Counted from the stretch's first letter, positions 14,925 through 23,074 are shown. The stretch: DNA of 27,618 nucleotides from RYN-230 sp036509255 (GCA_036509255.1 DATCFY010000050.1:1-27618), one strand, 5' to 3'. Numbers and translations: made by a program. The notes: generated from the letters alone by a model not told the origin.

Positions 14925-14963
14925 CACGCCGCCCCGGCTCGTCCCGGGGCGGCGTGCTCTTTT
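14925..14963 (+). terminator. Strong intrinsic terminator of the padR-ABC operon
   Basis: A perfect 13-bp stem, CACGCCGCCCCGG (14925-14937) with CCGGGGCGGCGTG (14944-14956), has a 6-base loop and is followed by CTCTTTT. It is the clearest rho-independent terminator in the window. Confidence 0.9.
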
Positions 14964-15041
14964 GGCTAAGCCGATAAGCCGCTAAGGAGATAAGTCGACT
15001 TCAAGCGCCAATCCAGATCGTGGCAGCCGCGCAGGGATGGC

Positions 15042-15316
15042 TGAAGAATCGGTGCAGTCTGGACTGCACCAGGCTTACTTCCACGGGGTTGACCGGGCGC
15101 CTCGCGGGCCGCTCGCGCGCAGCGCCTTCGGGGGGCCCCGGGGGCGACCCCGGCGGGCAGATAACGCGGGCCCAGGTGGAGGACGGCTGAGGGTCTCCGG
15201 AGATGGAGCGACGCCGGGTGGCTACGGGGGCAAACCACCCGGCGTCGCATTCATCGGCGTTCCGACGGGGGCCCGGAACGCCGGCAGGTGCCCCGACGGG
15301 GGACCAGAGCACCGCT
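15042..15316 (-). ncRNA. Candidate structured non-coding RNA, about 275 nt
   Basis: The 439 bases from the terminator (14963) to the DUF3099 stop (15403) hold no credible protein gene. They do hold dense perfect inverted repeats: a 14-bp stem at 15208-15221/15235-15248 with a 13-base loop, a 10-bp stem at 15255-15264/15274-15283, a 5-bp stem at 15287-15291/15309-15313 that encloses further CCCC/GGGG pairing, and an 8-bp tetraloop hairpin at 15051-15070. On the minus strand a promoter-like sequence lies just before the block, and the 15051-15070 hairpin is followed by GATTCTTC, a weak terminator-like tail. Neighbours on both sides are transcribed away from the block or are separately terminated, so it would be a free-standing RNA. 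I do not recognise tmRNA, RNase P, SRP RNA or a known riboswitch. An Ms1/6S-like RNA is one possibility, on size alone. Confidence 0.5.
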
Positions 15317-15322
15317 ATGCAT

Positions 15323-15352
15323 GTTACACCGAAACCCCCCCTTGTGCGTCAA
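15323..15352 (-). promoter_or_regulatory. Promoter-like sequence for the candidate RNA
   Basis: Read on the minus strand, TTGACG (15352-15347) is followed by 18 bases and then TGTAAC (15328-15323). TAACAT, two bases further on, is an alternative -10 fitting TAnnnT. The spacer contains a run of seven Gs. Predicted transcription would begin near 15316, just before the first stem. Confidence 0.45.
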
Positions 15353-15402
15353 GACCGGATTAGAAGCAGATCTGGCCCCCCACACGCGCACTGGCTGGTC
15401 GT

Positions 15403-15828
15403 TCAGCCGTTTCCCGGCTGCTTTTCAGCTCCTGTTTCCTGGCTAAACGACCGGGGTGGCTGCGACCGGGGAGACGGTCCCTCGGCGGCGGGCCTCCCAG
15501 CAGGCCACCCCGCTGCGTCCGGGGGGATATAGCGCTCCGGCAACCGCGGCTGGTGGGCCCGAAAACCGGCCGTGCTAGCGGGCTCACGGCCGCCGTTAGC
15601 GATCACTACGGCGAAATAGGGGATGGTGATAGCACCCACCGCCGGAATCGCCGCCCACCAGCCTGCGCCCTCGACGAACAGGGCAATCGTGGCCGCAAAA
15701 CAAGCGACCCGGATTCCCATCATGATCAGGTAGCGGCGCTGCCGCGAGGCAATGTCCGCCGAGAGAGGCGGCTGCGCCTCCGTGACGAGGTACGTCCGGT
15801 TACGGCGCCCACCCGAGGTGGTTTTCAC
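15403..15828 (-). CDS. DUF3099 membrane protein
   Basis: This is a 141-residue protein. The N-terminal half matches the actinomycete DUF3099 pattern: LVTEAQPPLSADIASRQRRYLIMMGIRVACF. Two membrane helices follow, at about 34-53 and 57-77. The C-terminal 60 residues are Pro/Gly/Arg-rich, hydrophilic and probably disordered. Function unknown; the family is found almost only in actinomycetes. The GTG start at 15828 is odd because GGAGG lies only one base upstream, and no other in-frame start precedes it, so initiation may be leaderless or otherwise atypical. The start of the conserved domain lies only about 14 residues in, so the gene cannot be much shorter. Confidence 0.87.
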   Translation of the reverse strand: MKTTSGGRRNRTYLVTEAQPPLSADIASRQRRYLIMMGIRVACFAATIALFVEGAGWWAAIPAVGAITIPYFAVVIANGGREPASTAGFRAHQPRLPERYIPPDAAGWPAGRPAAEGPSPRSQPPRSFSQETGAEKQPGNG

Positions 15829-15889
15829 ACCTCCAACGTACGTCCGCGCGAGTCGGCACGCGAATGCGGGTTCGGGGGCGGCCAGGCGG

Positions 15890-16951
15890 TCAGCCGGCCG
15901 GGCCGGGCGCGGGGCCCGCGACCGTCCCCAGGCCGGGCACTGCGGCCGCCGAGACGGCGCCGGCCAGCGCCATCACGTGGGCCAGGCGGGCGGTCAGGTC
16001 CTCCAGCCACCCCTGCACGCCGTCCGCCCCGGCACAGGTCAGCGCCCACAGTACGGGCCGGCCCACGAAGACCAGGGACGCGCCCAGCGCCAGCCCGGCG
16101 AGCACGCTCTCCGGGGTGCGCACGCCGCCGTCCACGAACACGGGGCGGCTCCCCGCGGCGCCGCGCACGGCGGGCAGCGCCAGCGCGGTGGGCAGGGCCT
16201 GGTCCAGCTGCCGGCCGCCGTGGTTGGACACGATGACGCCGGCCGCCCCCGCCGCCAGGCAGGCGGCCGTGTCGTCGGCGCGGAGCACCCCCTTGACCAG
16301 CACCGGCAGGCCACCGCTGATCTCGGCCAGCCAGCCGATGTCGTCCAGGCTGGCCGGGACGATCTGCGCCCGGGACAGGTCATCCAGCCGGCCGAGGTTG
16401 TCCTCGAAGTCCCGGCCGCTGATCACGCCCGCCCCGGGCATCAGCGCCCGGCGGCCGACCACGGGGGTGTCGCCGGTCAGGACCAGGGCCTGCGCGCCCG
16501 CAGCCGCCGCCCGCCGGACCAGCCCGGCGGTGAGCTCCCGCTCCCGCATCATGTACACCTGGAACCACCAGGAGCCGGCGTCGCCGGCGACCGCGTCCGC
16601 GACCTCCTCGATCCGCTGCGAGCAGCGGGAGGACAGCACGAACAGGGCCCCCGCCCGCGCGGCACCGGCCGCGGTGGCCACCTCACCCGCAGGATGGGCG
16701 AGCCGGTGGTAGGCGGTCGGCGCCACCGCGACCGGGGTGCGCAGCTCCAGGTTCAGCGGTGCACCCAGCTGGACGCTGGTCGCGACCACCGAGACGTCGC
16801 GCAGTACCCGGGGCAGGAACCGGACCCGCCGCCAGGCCTCCTCGTTCGCGCGGAGGGTTACCTCGCCGCCGGACCCGCCGGCGTAGTACTCATAGACCTC
16901 AGGACGGAGAAGCTCTCGGGCCTGCCGCTCGAGCTCGGAAACGTCAGCCAT
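15890..16951 (-). CDS. FMN-dependent 2-hydroxyacid dehydrogenase/oxidase
   Basis: This 353-residue TIM-barrel flavoenzyme belongs to the glycolate oxidase, lactate and mandelate dehydrogenase family. Numbered from ATG 16951, visible active-site residues are the Tyr in YEYYAGG (20-26), QVY (131-133), TGDTP (159-163), K220 (PVLVKGV), and the catalytic H244 and R247 in SNHGGRQLD (242-250). The phosphate-binding loop is DGGVR (274-278) followed by GR (297-298). All family catalytic residues are present, so it should be active. Whether it acts on L-lactate, glycolate or a longer hydroxyacid, and whether it passes electrons to oxygen, cannot be told. An in-frame GTG directly before the ATG is also possible. 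It diverges from the dodecin gene, whose product binds flavins. Confidence 0.92.
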   Translation of the reverse strand: MADVSELERQARELLRPEVYEYYAGGSGGEVTLRANEEAWRRVRFLPRVLRDVSVVATSVQLGAPLNLELRTPVAVAPTAYHRLAHPAGEVATAAGAARAGALFVLSSRCSQRIEEVADAVAGDAGSWWFQVYMMRERELTAGLVRRAAAAGAQALVLTGDTPVVGRRALMPGAGVISGRDFEDNLGRLDDLSRAQIVPASLDDIGWLAEISGGLPVLVKGVLRADDTAACLAAGAAGVIVSNHGGRQLDQALPTALALPAVRGAAGSRPVFVDGGVRTPESVLAGLALGASLVFVGRPVLWALTCAGADGVQGWLEDLTARLAHVMALAGAVSAAAVPGLGTVAGPAPGPAG

Positions 16952-17027
16952 CACACCCGGACACCCTGCCCGACCGCCGGGTGGAACGCCAGTCCCGTGC
17001 GCGGGACCTCAGCCCTGTGGAGGGGTC

Positions 17028-17240
17028 ATGACCGAACGTACCTACCGTGTTACCGAGATCGTCGGCAGTTCGCCGGACGGCATCGAGCCGGCCATCCGCA
17101 ACGCGGTGCACCGCGCCGGGGAGACCCTGCGGCACCTGGACTGGTTCGAGGTCACCCAGGTGCGCGGACAGATCACCGACGGTGAGGTGGCGCACTTCCA
17201 GGTCGGCCTCAAGGTGGGATTCCGCCTCGAGGACAGTTGA
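17028..17240 (+). CDS. Dodecin flavin-binding protein
   Basis: This 70-residue protein matches dodecin along its whole length: VTEIVGSSPDGIEPAIRNAVHRAGETLRHLDWFEVTQVRGQI followed by the strand VAHFQVGLKVGFRLE. The tryptophan in LDWFEV is the residue that stacks on bound flavin in dodecins. The family forms hollow dodecamers that store or buffer riboflavin, FMN or FAD. GGAGGGG stands just before the ATG. The 76-base gap upstream, shared with the divergent FMN enzyme, includes a GTCCCG-TGCG-CGGGAC hairpin at 16992-17007. Confidence 0.94.
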   Translation: MTERTYRVTEIVGSSPDGIEPAIRNAVHRAGETLRHLDWFEVTQVRGQITDGEVAHFQVGLKVGFRLEDS

Positions 17241-17274
17241 TCCGGCGAGTGCGCTAGGGCGCGATCGCCGGATC
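17239..17274. terminator. Bidirectional hairpin terminator between dodecin and marR
   Basis: GATCCGGCGA (17239-17248) pairs perfectly with TCGCCGGATC (17265-17274). Inside it, GTGCGC and GCGCGA add five more pairs after one mismatch, leaving a TAGG loop. The two stop codons of the convergent genes overlap the ends of the stem. No T-run is present on either strand. Confidence 0.7.
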
Positions 17275-17699
17275 TAGGTGAGCCGGGAGAGCAGGTCGGT
17301 GAGCTGGGTGAGCTGCTCGGCGGAGAGGGCCCGGAGCGCCGGCGGCGGCTCGCTGAGGATGCGGTCGGCCTCCGCCGCGACCTCCTGCCCGGCCGGCGTC
17401 AGGCTGACGAGCTTGCTGCGCCGGTCGCTGGGGTGCGGGCGCCGTTCGGCGTAGCCGAGGGCCTCGAGCTTGTCGACAATGATCGTCGCGTAAGGATGGT
17501 CGACCCCGTGTGCCTCCGCGAGCTGCGCGAGCGTCATCGGCTGCTCCCGGAGCAGGAACAGGGCACGGATCCGCCCGCGCCCGGCGCCCAGCTTCAGCTC
17601 GCGCTGCAGTGTCCCATAACGGTTATTGGCCTCGACGAACCGCTGCATCAGGTGCCACGCCGCCGTGGGCAGATCAGGTGGCTGCGGGGGTGTGGTCAT
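17274..17699 (-). CDS. MarR-family transcriptional regulator
   Basis: This protein is 141 residues from ATG 17699. Helix 1 and the linker (10-45) lead into a winged helix-turn-helix (about 47-110): MTLAQLAEAHGVDHPYATIIVDKLEALGYAERRPHPSDRRSKLVSLTPAG, the standard MarR recognition helix and wing, with the DxRs motif at 102-105. The C-terminal helix (120-141) completes the dimer. Its start lies 26 bases inside the end of the MFS gene, so the two were one operon with MarR last. The regulator frame is intact although the transporter looks broken. Its likely site is the TAGTTGT/ACAACTA repeat at the MFS promoter. Inducer unknown. Confidence 0.9.
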   Translation of the reverse strand: MTTPPQPPDLPTAAWHLMQRFVEANNRYGTLQRELKLGAGRGRIRALFLLREQPMTLAQLAEAHGVDHPYATIIVDKLEALGYAERRPHPSDRRSKLVSLTPAGQEVAAEADRILSEPPPALRALSAEQLTQLTDLLSRLT

Positions 17700-19074
17700 G
17701 GGCGTGGCTTTCTGCTGGCGGTGCGATGAGCAGGTCATGGGTGCGCTGCGCGCTCCGGCGGGCCCAGCGGCTCGTCGACGCCAGGCCGGTGAGGACCACG
17801 GCCAGCCCGCACGCTGCAATAACGGTCCAACCGTGGTGACTCGCCGCCGTGAAGCCGGCCGCGGCGTGGCCGGCTATGAGCGTACCGGTGATGGCCACGC
17901 CGAGAGCGGAGCCGACCTGGCGGCTGGTCGAGGCCACCGACGCGGCGACGCCGGCCTGTGCGGCCGGCATCCCGGAGACGGCGGTGTTGGAGATGGGCGG
18001 GTTGACCAGCCCGAAGCCGATCCCGAACACGGCGTACACGACGACGAGCTCGGCGACAGGGGTGGCGGGACTCAGGGTGATCAGGACCCCGGCCGCGGCC
18101 GCGATGGCCGTCCCCGCCAGGACCAGCGCCCAGCGCCCCCGTCCGGCGGCGACCAGGCGGCCCGACAGCGGGGACGCGGTGGCGGTGGCGGCCGCCATGG
18201 GCAGGATGAGCAGGCCGGCCAGCACGGGGGAGTAGCCCCGGACAGTTTGCAGATAAAGCGTATTGAGGAAGAGGAATCCGCCCATGGCGGCAAAGGCGGT
18301 CAGTGCGATCACCGTCGCCCCAGAGAAGGGGGCGGACGCGAAGAACCGGAGGTCGATGAGTGGTTCACGCCGGTGCAGTTCCGTCACGACCACGCCGATG
18401 CCGGCCAGCAGGGCGGCCAGGAAGCAGCCGACGATGAGCGGCGAGCCCCAGCCGTGCCGGGGTCCCTCGATGATGCCGGCGGTGAGCCCGGCCAGCAGGA
18501 CGATGATCAGGCACTGCGCGACCGGGTCCAGCCGCCGGAGCCGCGCGGCCCGGATTCGGGCACGTAGCGCTGGGTGAGGACGATCGCGGCCAGCCCGGCC
18601 GCCAGGCTCAGCCCCATCACGCTGCCCCAGACGCCGACCGCGCGGGCCCGCTGGGCGGGTTCGGTGAAGATATTGACGATGATCGCCATCGCGACGGGAT
18701 TGAGCATCGACCCGCCGACCGCCTGGAGCATGCGGAAGCCCACCAGCCACCCCAGGCCTGGGGCGAGGCTGCACAGCAGTGAGCCGATGGTGAACAGCAG
18801 CAGCCCGGTCTGGAAGACCCGGCGGCGGCCGAACCGGTCGGCCAGCGATCCGGAGAGCATCAGCAGGCTGGCCAGCACCAGCGTGTAGGCGTCCACCGTC
18901 CACTGCAAGCCGCCGATGGACGCGCTGAAGCTGCGCTGGATGGATGGCAGGGCGATGTTCACGATGGTGACGTCGACGCCGACGATGAACAGGCTCAGGC
19001 AGCAGGTGGCGAGGATGACGCCGGGGCCCGATTCGCAGGCTGGGGCGTCCCGTTGCCAAAGTAGTTGTGTTCAT
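17674..19074 (-). pseudogene. MFS drug exporter (DHA2-like), two frameshifts and a deletion
   Basis: Three frame segments together make a 14-helix-type MFS exporter. ATG 19074 reads MNTTTLATGRPSLRIG. A one-base excess in the run at about 19021-19027 moves coding to the frame of GVILATCCLSLFIVGVDVT, which has motif A as GSLADRFGRRR. Near 18551-18556 a missing base returns it to the first frame (RLDPVAQCLIIVLL), which is open to the stop at 17674. Between GVWGSVMGLSLA and GLAAIVLTQRYVPES about 24 residues usual in this family, including the GPxxGG of motif C and most of a helix, are absent in frame. Single-base indels in such runs could be sequencing errors, but the motif C deletion could not. 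If only the deletion is real, a full-length but impaired protein would be made. Confidence 0.75.
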
Positions 19075-19105
19075 ACATTCATTATATGACTACAACTACA
19101 ACTAA
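19061..19105 (-). promoter_or_regulatory. Consensus -10 and repeat operator at the MFS-marR start
   Basis: On the minus strand TATAAT (19086-19081) is a perfect -10. Transcription would start within a base or two of ATG 19074, so the mRNA is probably leaderless. Flanking it are GTAGTTGT (19061-19068) and its complement ACAACTAC (19092-19099), with a second ACAACTA at 19098-19104. A MarR dimer bound to these repeats would cover the promoter. The stretch is strikingly AT-rich for this genome. Confidence 0.65.
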
Positions 19106-19164
19106 TCTATCTGGCTAGTGCGCTCCGGCGCGCTAACCGGTCCGCGTCACAGCGCCCTACCGGG

Positions 19165-20646
19165 CTAACTGGCCTGGCTGACCGAGGACATGTTGAAGCC
19201 CTCCACCCGGACCGGGGGCATCGCGCACCGGGTGAAGTAGTCACCCCACTCGCGGGGCAGCGCGGGGACAGCCGCGCCGACCTCGGCGAGCCGGCCGAGC
19301 ATGCCGACCGGGCTCTCGTTGAAGCGGAAATTGTTGACCGCCCCGCTGACCTCACCGTTTTCGACCAGGTAGATGCCGTCCCGGGTCAGCCCGGTCAGCA
19401 GCAGGGTCTGCGGGTCTACCTCACGGATGTACCAGAGGCAGGTGAGCAGGAGACCCCGCTCGGTGCGGGCCACCATGTCCTCGAGGGACGCGGTGGAACC
19501 CGGGGGACCGGCCAGGGCGAGGTTGTCAATGCCGGGCGTGACGGGCAGCCCGGAGAGCTCGGCGGTGTGCCGGGTCTGGAGCAGCGCGGCCAGCTCGCCG
19601 TTGCGGATCCAGTCGGTCCGCTGCAGTCCCAGCCCGTTGTCGAACACCGAGGCGTCGCGGCGCGAGGCGTGCGCCACAGCGAACGGGGAGCAGGCCAGGC
19701 CGGGCAGGGCGGGGTCGCTGTACAGGGTCAGCGGGAGGCCGGACAGCCGCTCGCCGACCCGGGTGCCACCCCCCGGCTTGCTGAACACGCTGCGCCCGTC
19801 CAGCGCGTCCTTGGCCCCGGCGGACCAGTACATGTAGACGAGAAGGTCGGCCACGGCACCCGGGGGGAGCAGCGTCTCGTACCGCCCGGCGGGCAGGTCG
19901 ACCTTCCGCTGGGCCCAGCTCAGCCGCTGCTCCAGGCCGGCGTCCAGCGAGCCGACGTCCACGTCGGTGAAATCCCGGGTGCCCACGCCGGCCCAGGCCG
20001 AGCGGGCCAGGTCCGCGGACTTGGCGTTCAGCTCGACCTTGCCGGACGGCTGATCGTGGCGCAGCCGCAGGCCGGTCGACGTGCCGAGGAACGTGCCGTT
20101 CAGCGAGTGCTCGGCGTACCCATAGAGCCTGCGCCCGGCGCCCTGCGCGGCCTCGAACGCGCCGCCCAGGTCCGCCGCGAAGCCGCTGAACACCCCGATC
20201 TCGGTGCTCGCCACCGGATCGTCCCAGCGCGCCAGCCCTGGGATCTTCCGCACCGCGTCGTCATCCGGCCCCAGCAGCGGCTCGGCGTCCTCTGCGGGGG
20301 AGCCGTCCGCCGCTGCCTGCTCGGCCGCCCGGACCACGTCCTCCACCTGGTCGTCACGGACGCCCGCCCGGGACACCACGCCCACCGAGGTGCCCGCCGC
20401 GCGGCGGTTGATCGCGATCACGGTCAGCTGGCGCGAGCGGGCGACCCCGTTGGTGGTGAGCGTGTTGCCGGCCCAGCGCAGGTTCGCGGTCGAGCTTTCG
20501 TCGGCGATCACGATGCAGTCGCCGGACCGGGCCGCGGCCAGTGCGCGCTCGACCATCTCCTGGGGCCCGGTGCTTTGAAGGCCTTTGGTGGCTGGACTCG
20601 TGCTGGCTGGGCTCGTGTTGGCTGGGCGGGCGTCGCGGCGGCTCAT
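19165..20646 (-). CDS. pmbA: TldE/PmbA-like partner of the TldD metalloprotease
   Basis: This protein is 493 residues from ATG 20646, which overlaps the tldD stop as ATGA. PmbA (TldE) forms a heterodimer with TldD that degrades unfolded or leader peptides, known from microcin B17 maturation and CcdA turnover. No HExxxH motif is present, as expected for the TldE subunit, which lacks zinc. Typical segments include the N-terminal block ending SRQLTVIAI, the central YGYAEHSLNGTFLGTSTG, and the C-terminal LLLTGLTRDGIYLVENGEVSGAVNNFRFNESP. Residues 1-28 are a Ser/Thr/Pro-rich extension. A longer open frame through tldD is only a shadow. The substrate peptide is unknown and no RiPP precursor is visible nearby. 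Confidence 0.92.
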   Translation of the reverse strand: MSRRDARPANTSPASTSPATKGLQSTGPQEMVERALAAARSGDCIVIADESSTANLRWAGNTLTTNGVARSRQLTVIAINRRAAGTSVGVVSRAGVRDDQVEDVVRAAEQAAADGSPAEDAEPLLGPDDDAVRKIPGLARWDDPVASTEIGVFSGFAADLGGAFEAAQGAGRRLYGYAEHSLNGTFLGTSTGLRLRHDQPSGKVELNAKSADLARSAWAGVGTRDFTDVDVGSLDAGLEQRLSWAQRKVDLPAGRYETLLPPGAVADLLVYMYWSAGAKDALDGRSVFSKPGGGTRVGERLSGLPLTLYSDPALPGLACSPFAVAHASRRDASVFDNGLGLQRTDWIRNGELAALLQTRHTAELSGLPVTPGIDNLALAGPPGSTASLEDMVARTERGLLLTCLWYIREVDPQTLLLTGLTRDGIYLVENGEVSGAVNNFRFNESPVGMLGRLAEVGAAVPALPREWGDYFTRCAMPPVRVEGFNMSSVSQAS

Positions 20647-22193
20647 GCCCCCTCCTCCGCGGTGTTGAGCACCCGGACCCCGCGCATCAGCGCCGCGGGA
20701 CAGCCGTGGCTGACCGGGGCGACCTGGCCGGGCTGGCCTTTCCCGCAGTTGAACGCGCCGCCGAGCACGTAGGTCTGCGGGCCCCCCACGGCTTCCATGG
20801 AGTTCCAGAAGTCGGTCGTGGTGGCCTGGTAGGCCACGTCGCGCAGCTGGCCGTCGAGCCGGCCGTTGGTGATCTTGTAGAAGCGCTGCCCAGTGAACTG
20901 GAAGTTGTACCGCTGCATGTCGATGGACCAGCTCTTGTCGCCCTCGATGTAGATCCCGTTGGTCACGCCGGCGATCAGCTCGTCGGTACCCGGGCCATCC
21001 TGGCCCGGCTGGAGCGACACGTTGGCCATGCGCTGGATCGGCATATGGCCCGGCGAGTCGGCGAACGCGCAGCCGTTGGACCGGCCGAACCCGGTCAGCT
21101 GGGCGATGCGGCGGTCGAGCTGGTAGCCGCTCAGCACGCCTCCGGAGATCAGGTCCCACGACTGGGCGGCTACCCCCTCGTCGTCGTAGCCCACCGTGGA
21201 CAGGCCGTGCGGGACGGTCCGGTCGCCGGTGACCCGCATCACCGGCGAGCCGTACTGCAGGCTCCCCAGCTTGTCGAGGGAGGCGAAGGACGTCCCGGCG
21301 TAGGCCGCCTCGTAGCCGAGCACCCGGTCGAGCTCGGTGGCGTGCCCGATCGACTCGTGGATCACCAGCCACAGGTTGGACGGGTGGATGACGAGGTCGT
21401 AGCGGCCCGCCTGGACCGCCGGGGCGGCCAGCTTCTCGGCCAGCAGCTCCGGCAGCCGGGCCAGCTCCGCCTCGAAATCCCAGCCGCTGCCGGTCATGTA
21501 CTCATAGCCCCGGCCGGCCGGGGGGGCCAGCGTGCGCATGGTCTCGAACCGGCCGCTGGGCTCCACCGCGACCGCGGTCAGCACCGGGTGCAGCCGCACC
21601 CGCTGCTGGAGGGCGGTGGTCGCGCCGTCGGCGTAGAACTTGCACTCCCGGACCTGGACCAGCGAGGCGTCCACATGGTCGATCACCGGGCTGGCCAGCA
21701 GCTGCTCGCTCCAGCCCGACAGCAGGGCCAGCTTTTCCCCGACACTGACGCTGAACGGATCCTGGTCGTAGGCGGAGACCCAGCTGACATCTCCGTAGCC
21801 AGGCTCAGCAGCCAGCTCGATGCGCTCGGTGTTCATCGCGGCGGCGACCCTGGCCACGTCGATCGCTTCTTCGGCCGCCCGCACCGCCGCCTGGGTGGTC
21901 AGGTCCACCGCGGCGGCGAAACCCCACGTCCCGTTCAGGACCACGCGGACGGCCAGGCCTAGCTCGTCCGCATCCACCAGCGTCTCCAGGTGACCGTCGG
22001 ACAGCCCGATCTCCTGGCCCCTGATGCGCTCGGCGCGGAAATCGGCGTGCTCCGCGCCGAGTTCGCGGGCCCGCTGCAGCGCGGCGGCGGCGAGCTCACG
22101 CAGCGGCAGGCCGGCGAACTCCGGATCGATTGTGTGCCCGCAGCCCGGTTCCCCGCCGCCGGGCCGCATGCCTGCTTGAGTGCTTGGCTCCAT
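20643..22193 (-). CDS. tldD: TldD zinc metalloprotease
   Basis: This 516-residue catalytic subunit of the TldD/TldE protease has the zinc motif H279-E280-S-I-G-H284 in VIHESIGHATELDRVLGYE. A second conserved region near the C-terminus, GGAFNCGKGQPGQ, carries the cysteine typical of TldD. The 25-residue N-terminal extension is Gly/Pro-rich. ATG 22193 has AGGAT upstream. Translation is coupled to pmbA by a 4-base overlap, fitting a heterodimer made in equal amounts. The gene diverges from fabG across about 176 bases, where I see only weak promoter-like sequences such as GTACGCT at 22315-22321. Confidence 0.94.
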   Translation of the reverse strand: MEPSTQAGMRPGGGEPGCGHTIDPEFAGLPLRELAAAALQRARELGAEHADFRAERIRGQEIGLSDGHLETLVDADELGLAVRVVLNGTWGFAAAVDLTTQAAVRAAEEAIDVARVAAAMNTERIELAAEPGYGDVSWVSAYDQDPFSVSVGEKLALLSGWSEQLLASPVIDHVDASLVQVRECKFYADGATTALQQRVRLHPVLTAVAVEPSGRFETMRTLAPPAGRGYEYMTGSGWDFEAELARLPELLAEKLAAPAVQAGRYDLVIHPSNLWLVIHESIGHATELDRVLGYEAAYAGTSFASLDKLGSLQYGSPVMRVTGDRTVPHGLSTVGYDDEGVAAQSWDLISGGVLSGYQLDRRIAQLTGFGRSNGCAFADSPGHMPIQRMANVSLQPGQDGPGTDELIAGVTNGIYIEGDKSWSIDMQRYNFQFTGQRFYKITNGRLDGQLRDVAYQATTTDFWNSMEAVGGPQTYVLGGAFNCGKGQPGQVAPVSHGCPAALMRGVRVLNTAEEGA

Positions 22194-22369
22194 GCCTGAT
22201 CCTGTGCCTCGTCCGCTGCGTGAACCCGGGCCTGGTCCGGTGCTGCCGGTGGGCCGGGATGTGTACTGTGCTCCTCCAGTGGCAACCTATCCCACGCCCT
22301 GCGGCGGCATCCGGGTACGCTCGCCGGGGCCGCGGGAGCGATTGGATGATCATGGAAGAGGGCACGCCG

Positions 22370-23074
22370 ATGAGCCGATCCGTCCTCGTCACCGGCGGGA
22401 ACCGGGGCATAGGGCTGGCCATCGCCCGCCGCCTGGCGGCCGGCGGGGATCAGGTCACGGTCACCTCCCGGTCGGGCGACGCCGTGGCCGGGCTGGCCAC
22501 GGTGGCCTGCGATGTCCGGGACGCCGACGCGGTGGACCAGGCCTTCGCCACGGTAGAGGCGGATCAGGGGCCGGTCGAGGTCCTGGTCGCCAACGCGGGC
22601 ATCACCCGTGATCAACTGCTCGCGCTGATGAAAGAAGACGACTTCACCGACGTGATCGACACCAACCTGACCGGCGCGTACCGGGTGGCCAAGCGGGCGG
22701 TGCGCGGGATGATGCGGCTGCGCCGCGGCCGGATGGTGTTCATTTCCTCGGTGGTCGGCCTGCTCGGCTCGGGTGGGCAGGCAAATTACGCGGCTTCCAA
22801 GGCCGGGCTGGTCGGCCTGGCCCGCTCGCTCGCCCGTGAGCTCGGCAGCCGGAACATCACCGCCAACGTGGTGGCCCCGGGATTCGTGGACACCGACATG
22901 ACCGCTGGTCTGCCCGACGAACGGAAGGCGGCCATCCTCGGCCAGGTGCCCCTCGGCCGCCTGGCCACCGCGGAGGAGGTCGCCGCGACGGTAGCGTTCC
23001 TGGCCGGGCCGGATGCGGCGTACATCACCGGCGCGGTCATCCCGGTCGATGGGGGCCTGGGCATGGGGCACTAG
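22370..23074 (+). CDS. fabG: 3-oxoacyl-ACP reductase FabG
   Basis: This short-chain dehydrogenase performs the NADPH-dependent ketoreduction of type II fatty acid synthesis. From ATG 22370 it has 234 residues: cofactor loop TGGNRGIG (8-15), NAG (75-77), and catalytic N99, S127, Y140 and K144 (YAASK). The end, YITGAVIPVDGGLGMGH, is typical of actinobacterial FabG (MabA). GAGGG lies seven bases before this ATG. Upstream in-frame ATGs at 22346 and 22352 would add eight or six residues; MSRSVLVTGGNRGIG is the conserved beginning, so 22370 is preferred. The next intact gene on this strand is the enoyl reductase, so two consecutive steps of elongation are encoded together, separated only by a dead kinase gene. 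Confidence 0.94.
   Translation: MSRSVLVTGGNRGIGLAIARRLAAGGDQVTVTSRSGDAVAGLATVACDVRDADAVDQAFATVEADQGPVEVLVANAGITRDQLLALMKEDDFTDVIDTNLTGAYRVAKRAVRGMMRLRRGRMVFISSVVGLLGSGGQANYAASKAGLVGLARSLARELGSRNITANVVAPGFVDTDMTAGLPDERKAAILGQVPLGRLATAEEVAATVAFLAGPDAAYITGAVIPVDGGLGMGH

Noticed and set aside
15042..15316. tmRNA, RNase P RNA, SRP RNA, or a c-di-AMP, cobalamin or TPP riboswitch
   Set aside because: None of the conserved cores I know for these RNAs can be found on either strand, and no gene lies downstream for a riboswitch to control.
19165..21372. 735-codon frame extending pmbA into tldD
   Set aside because: The added part is an out-of-frame reading of tldD; the ATGA overlap at 20643-20646 gives the real start.
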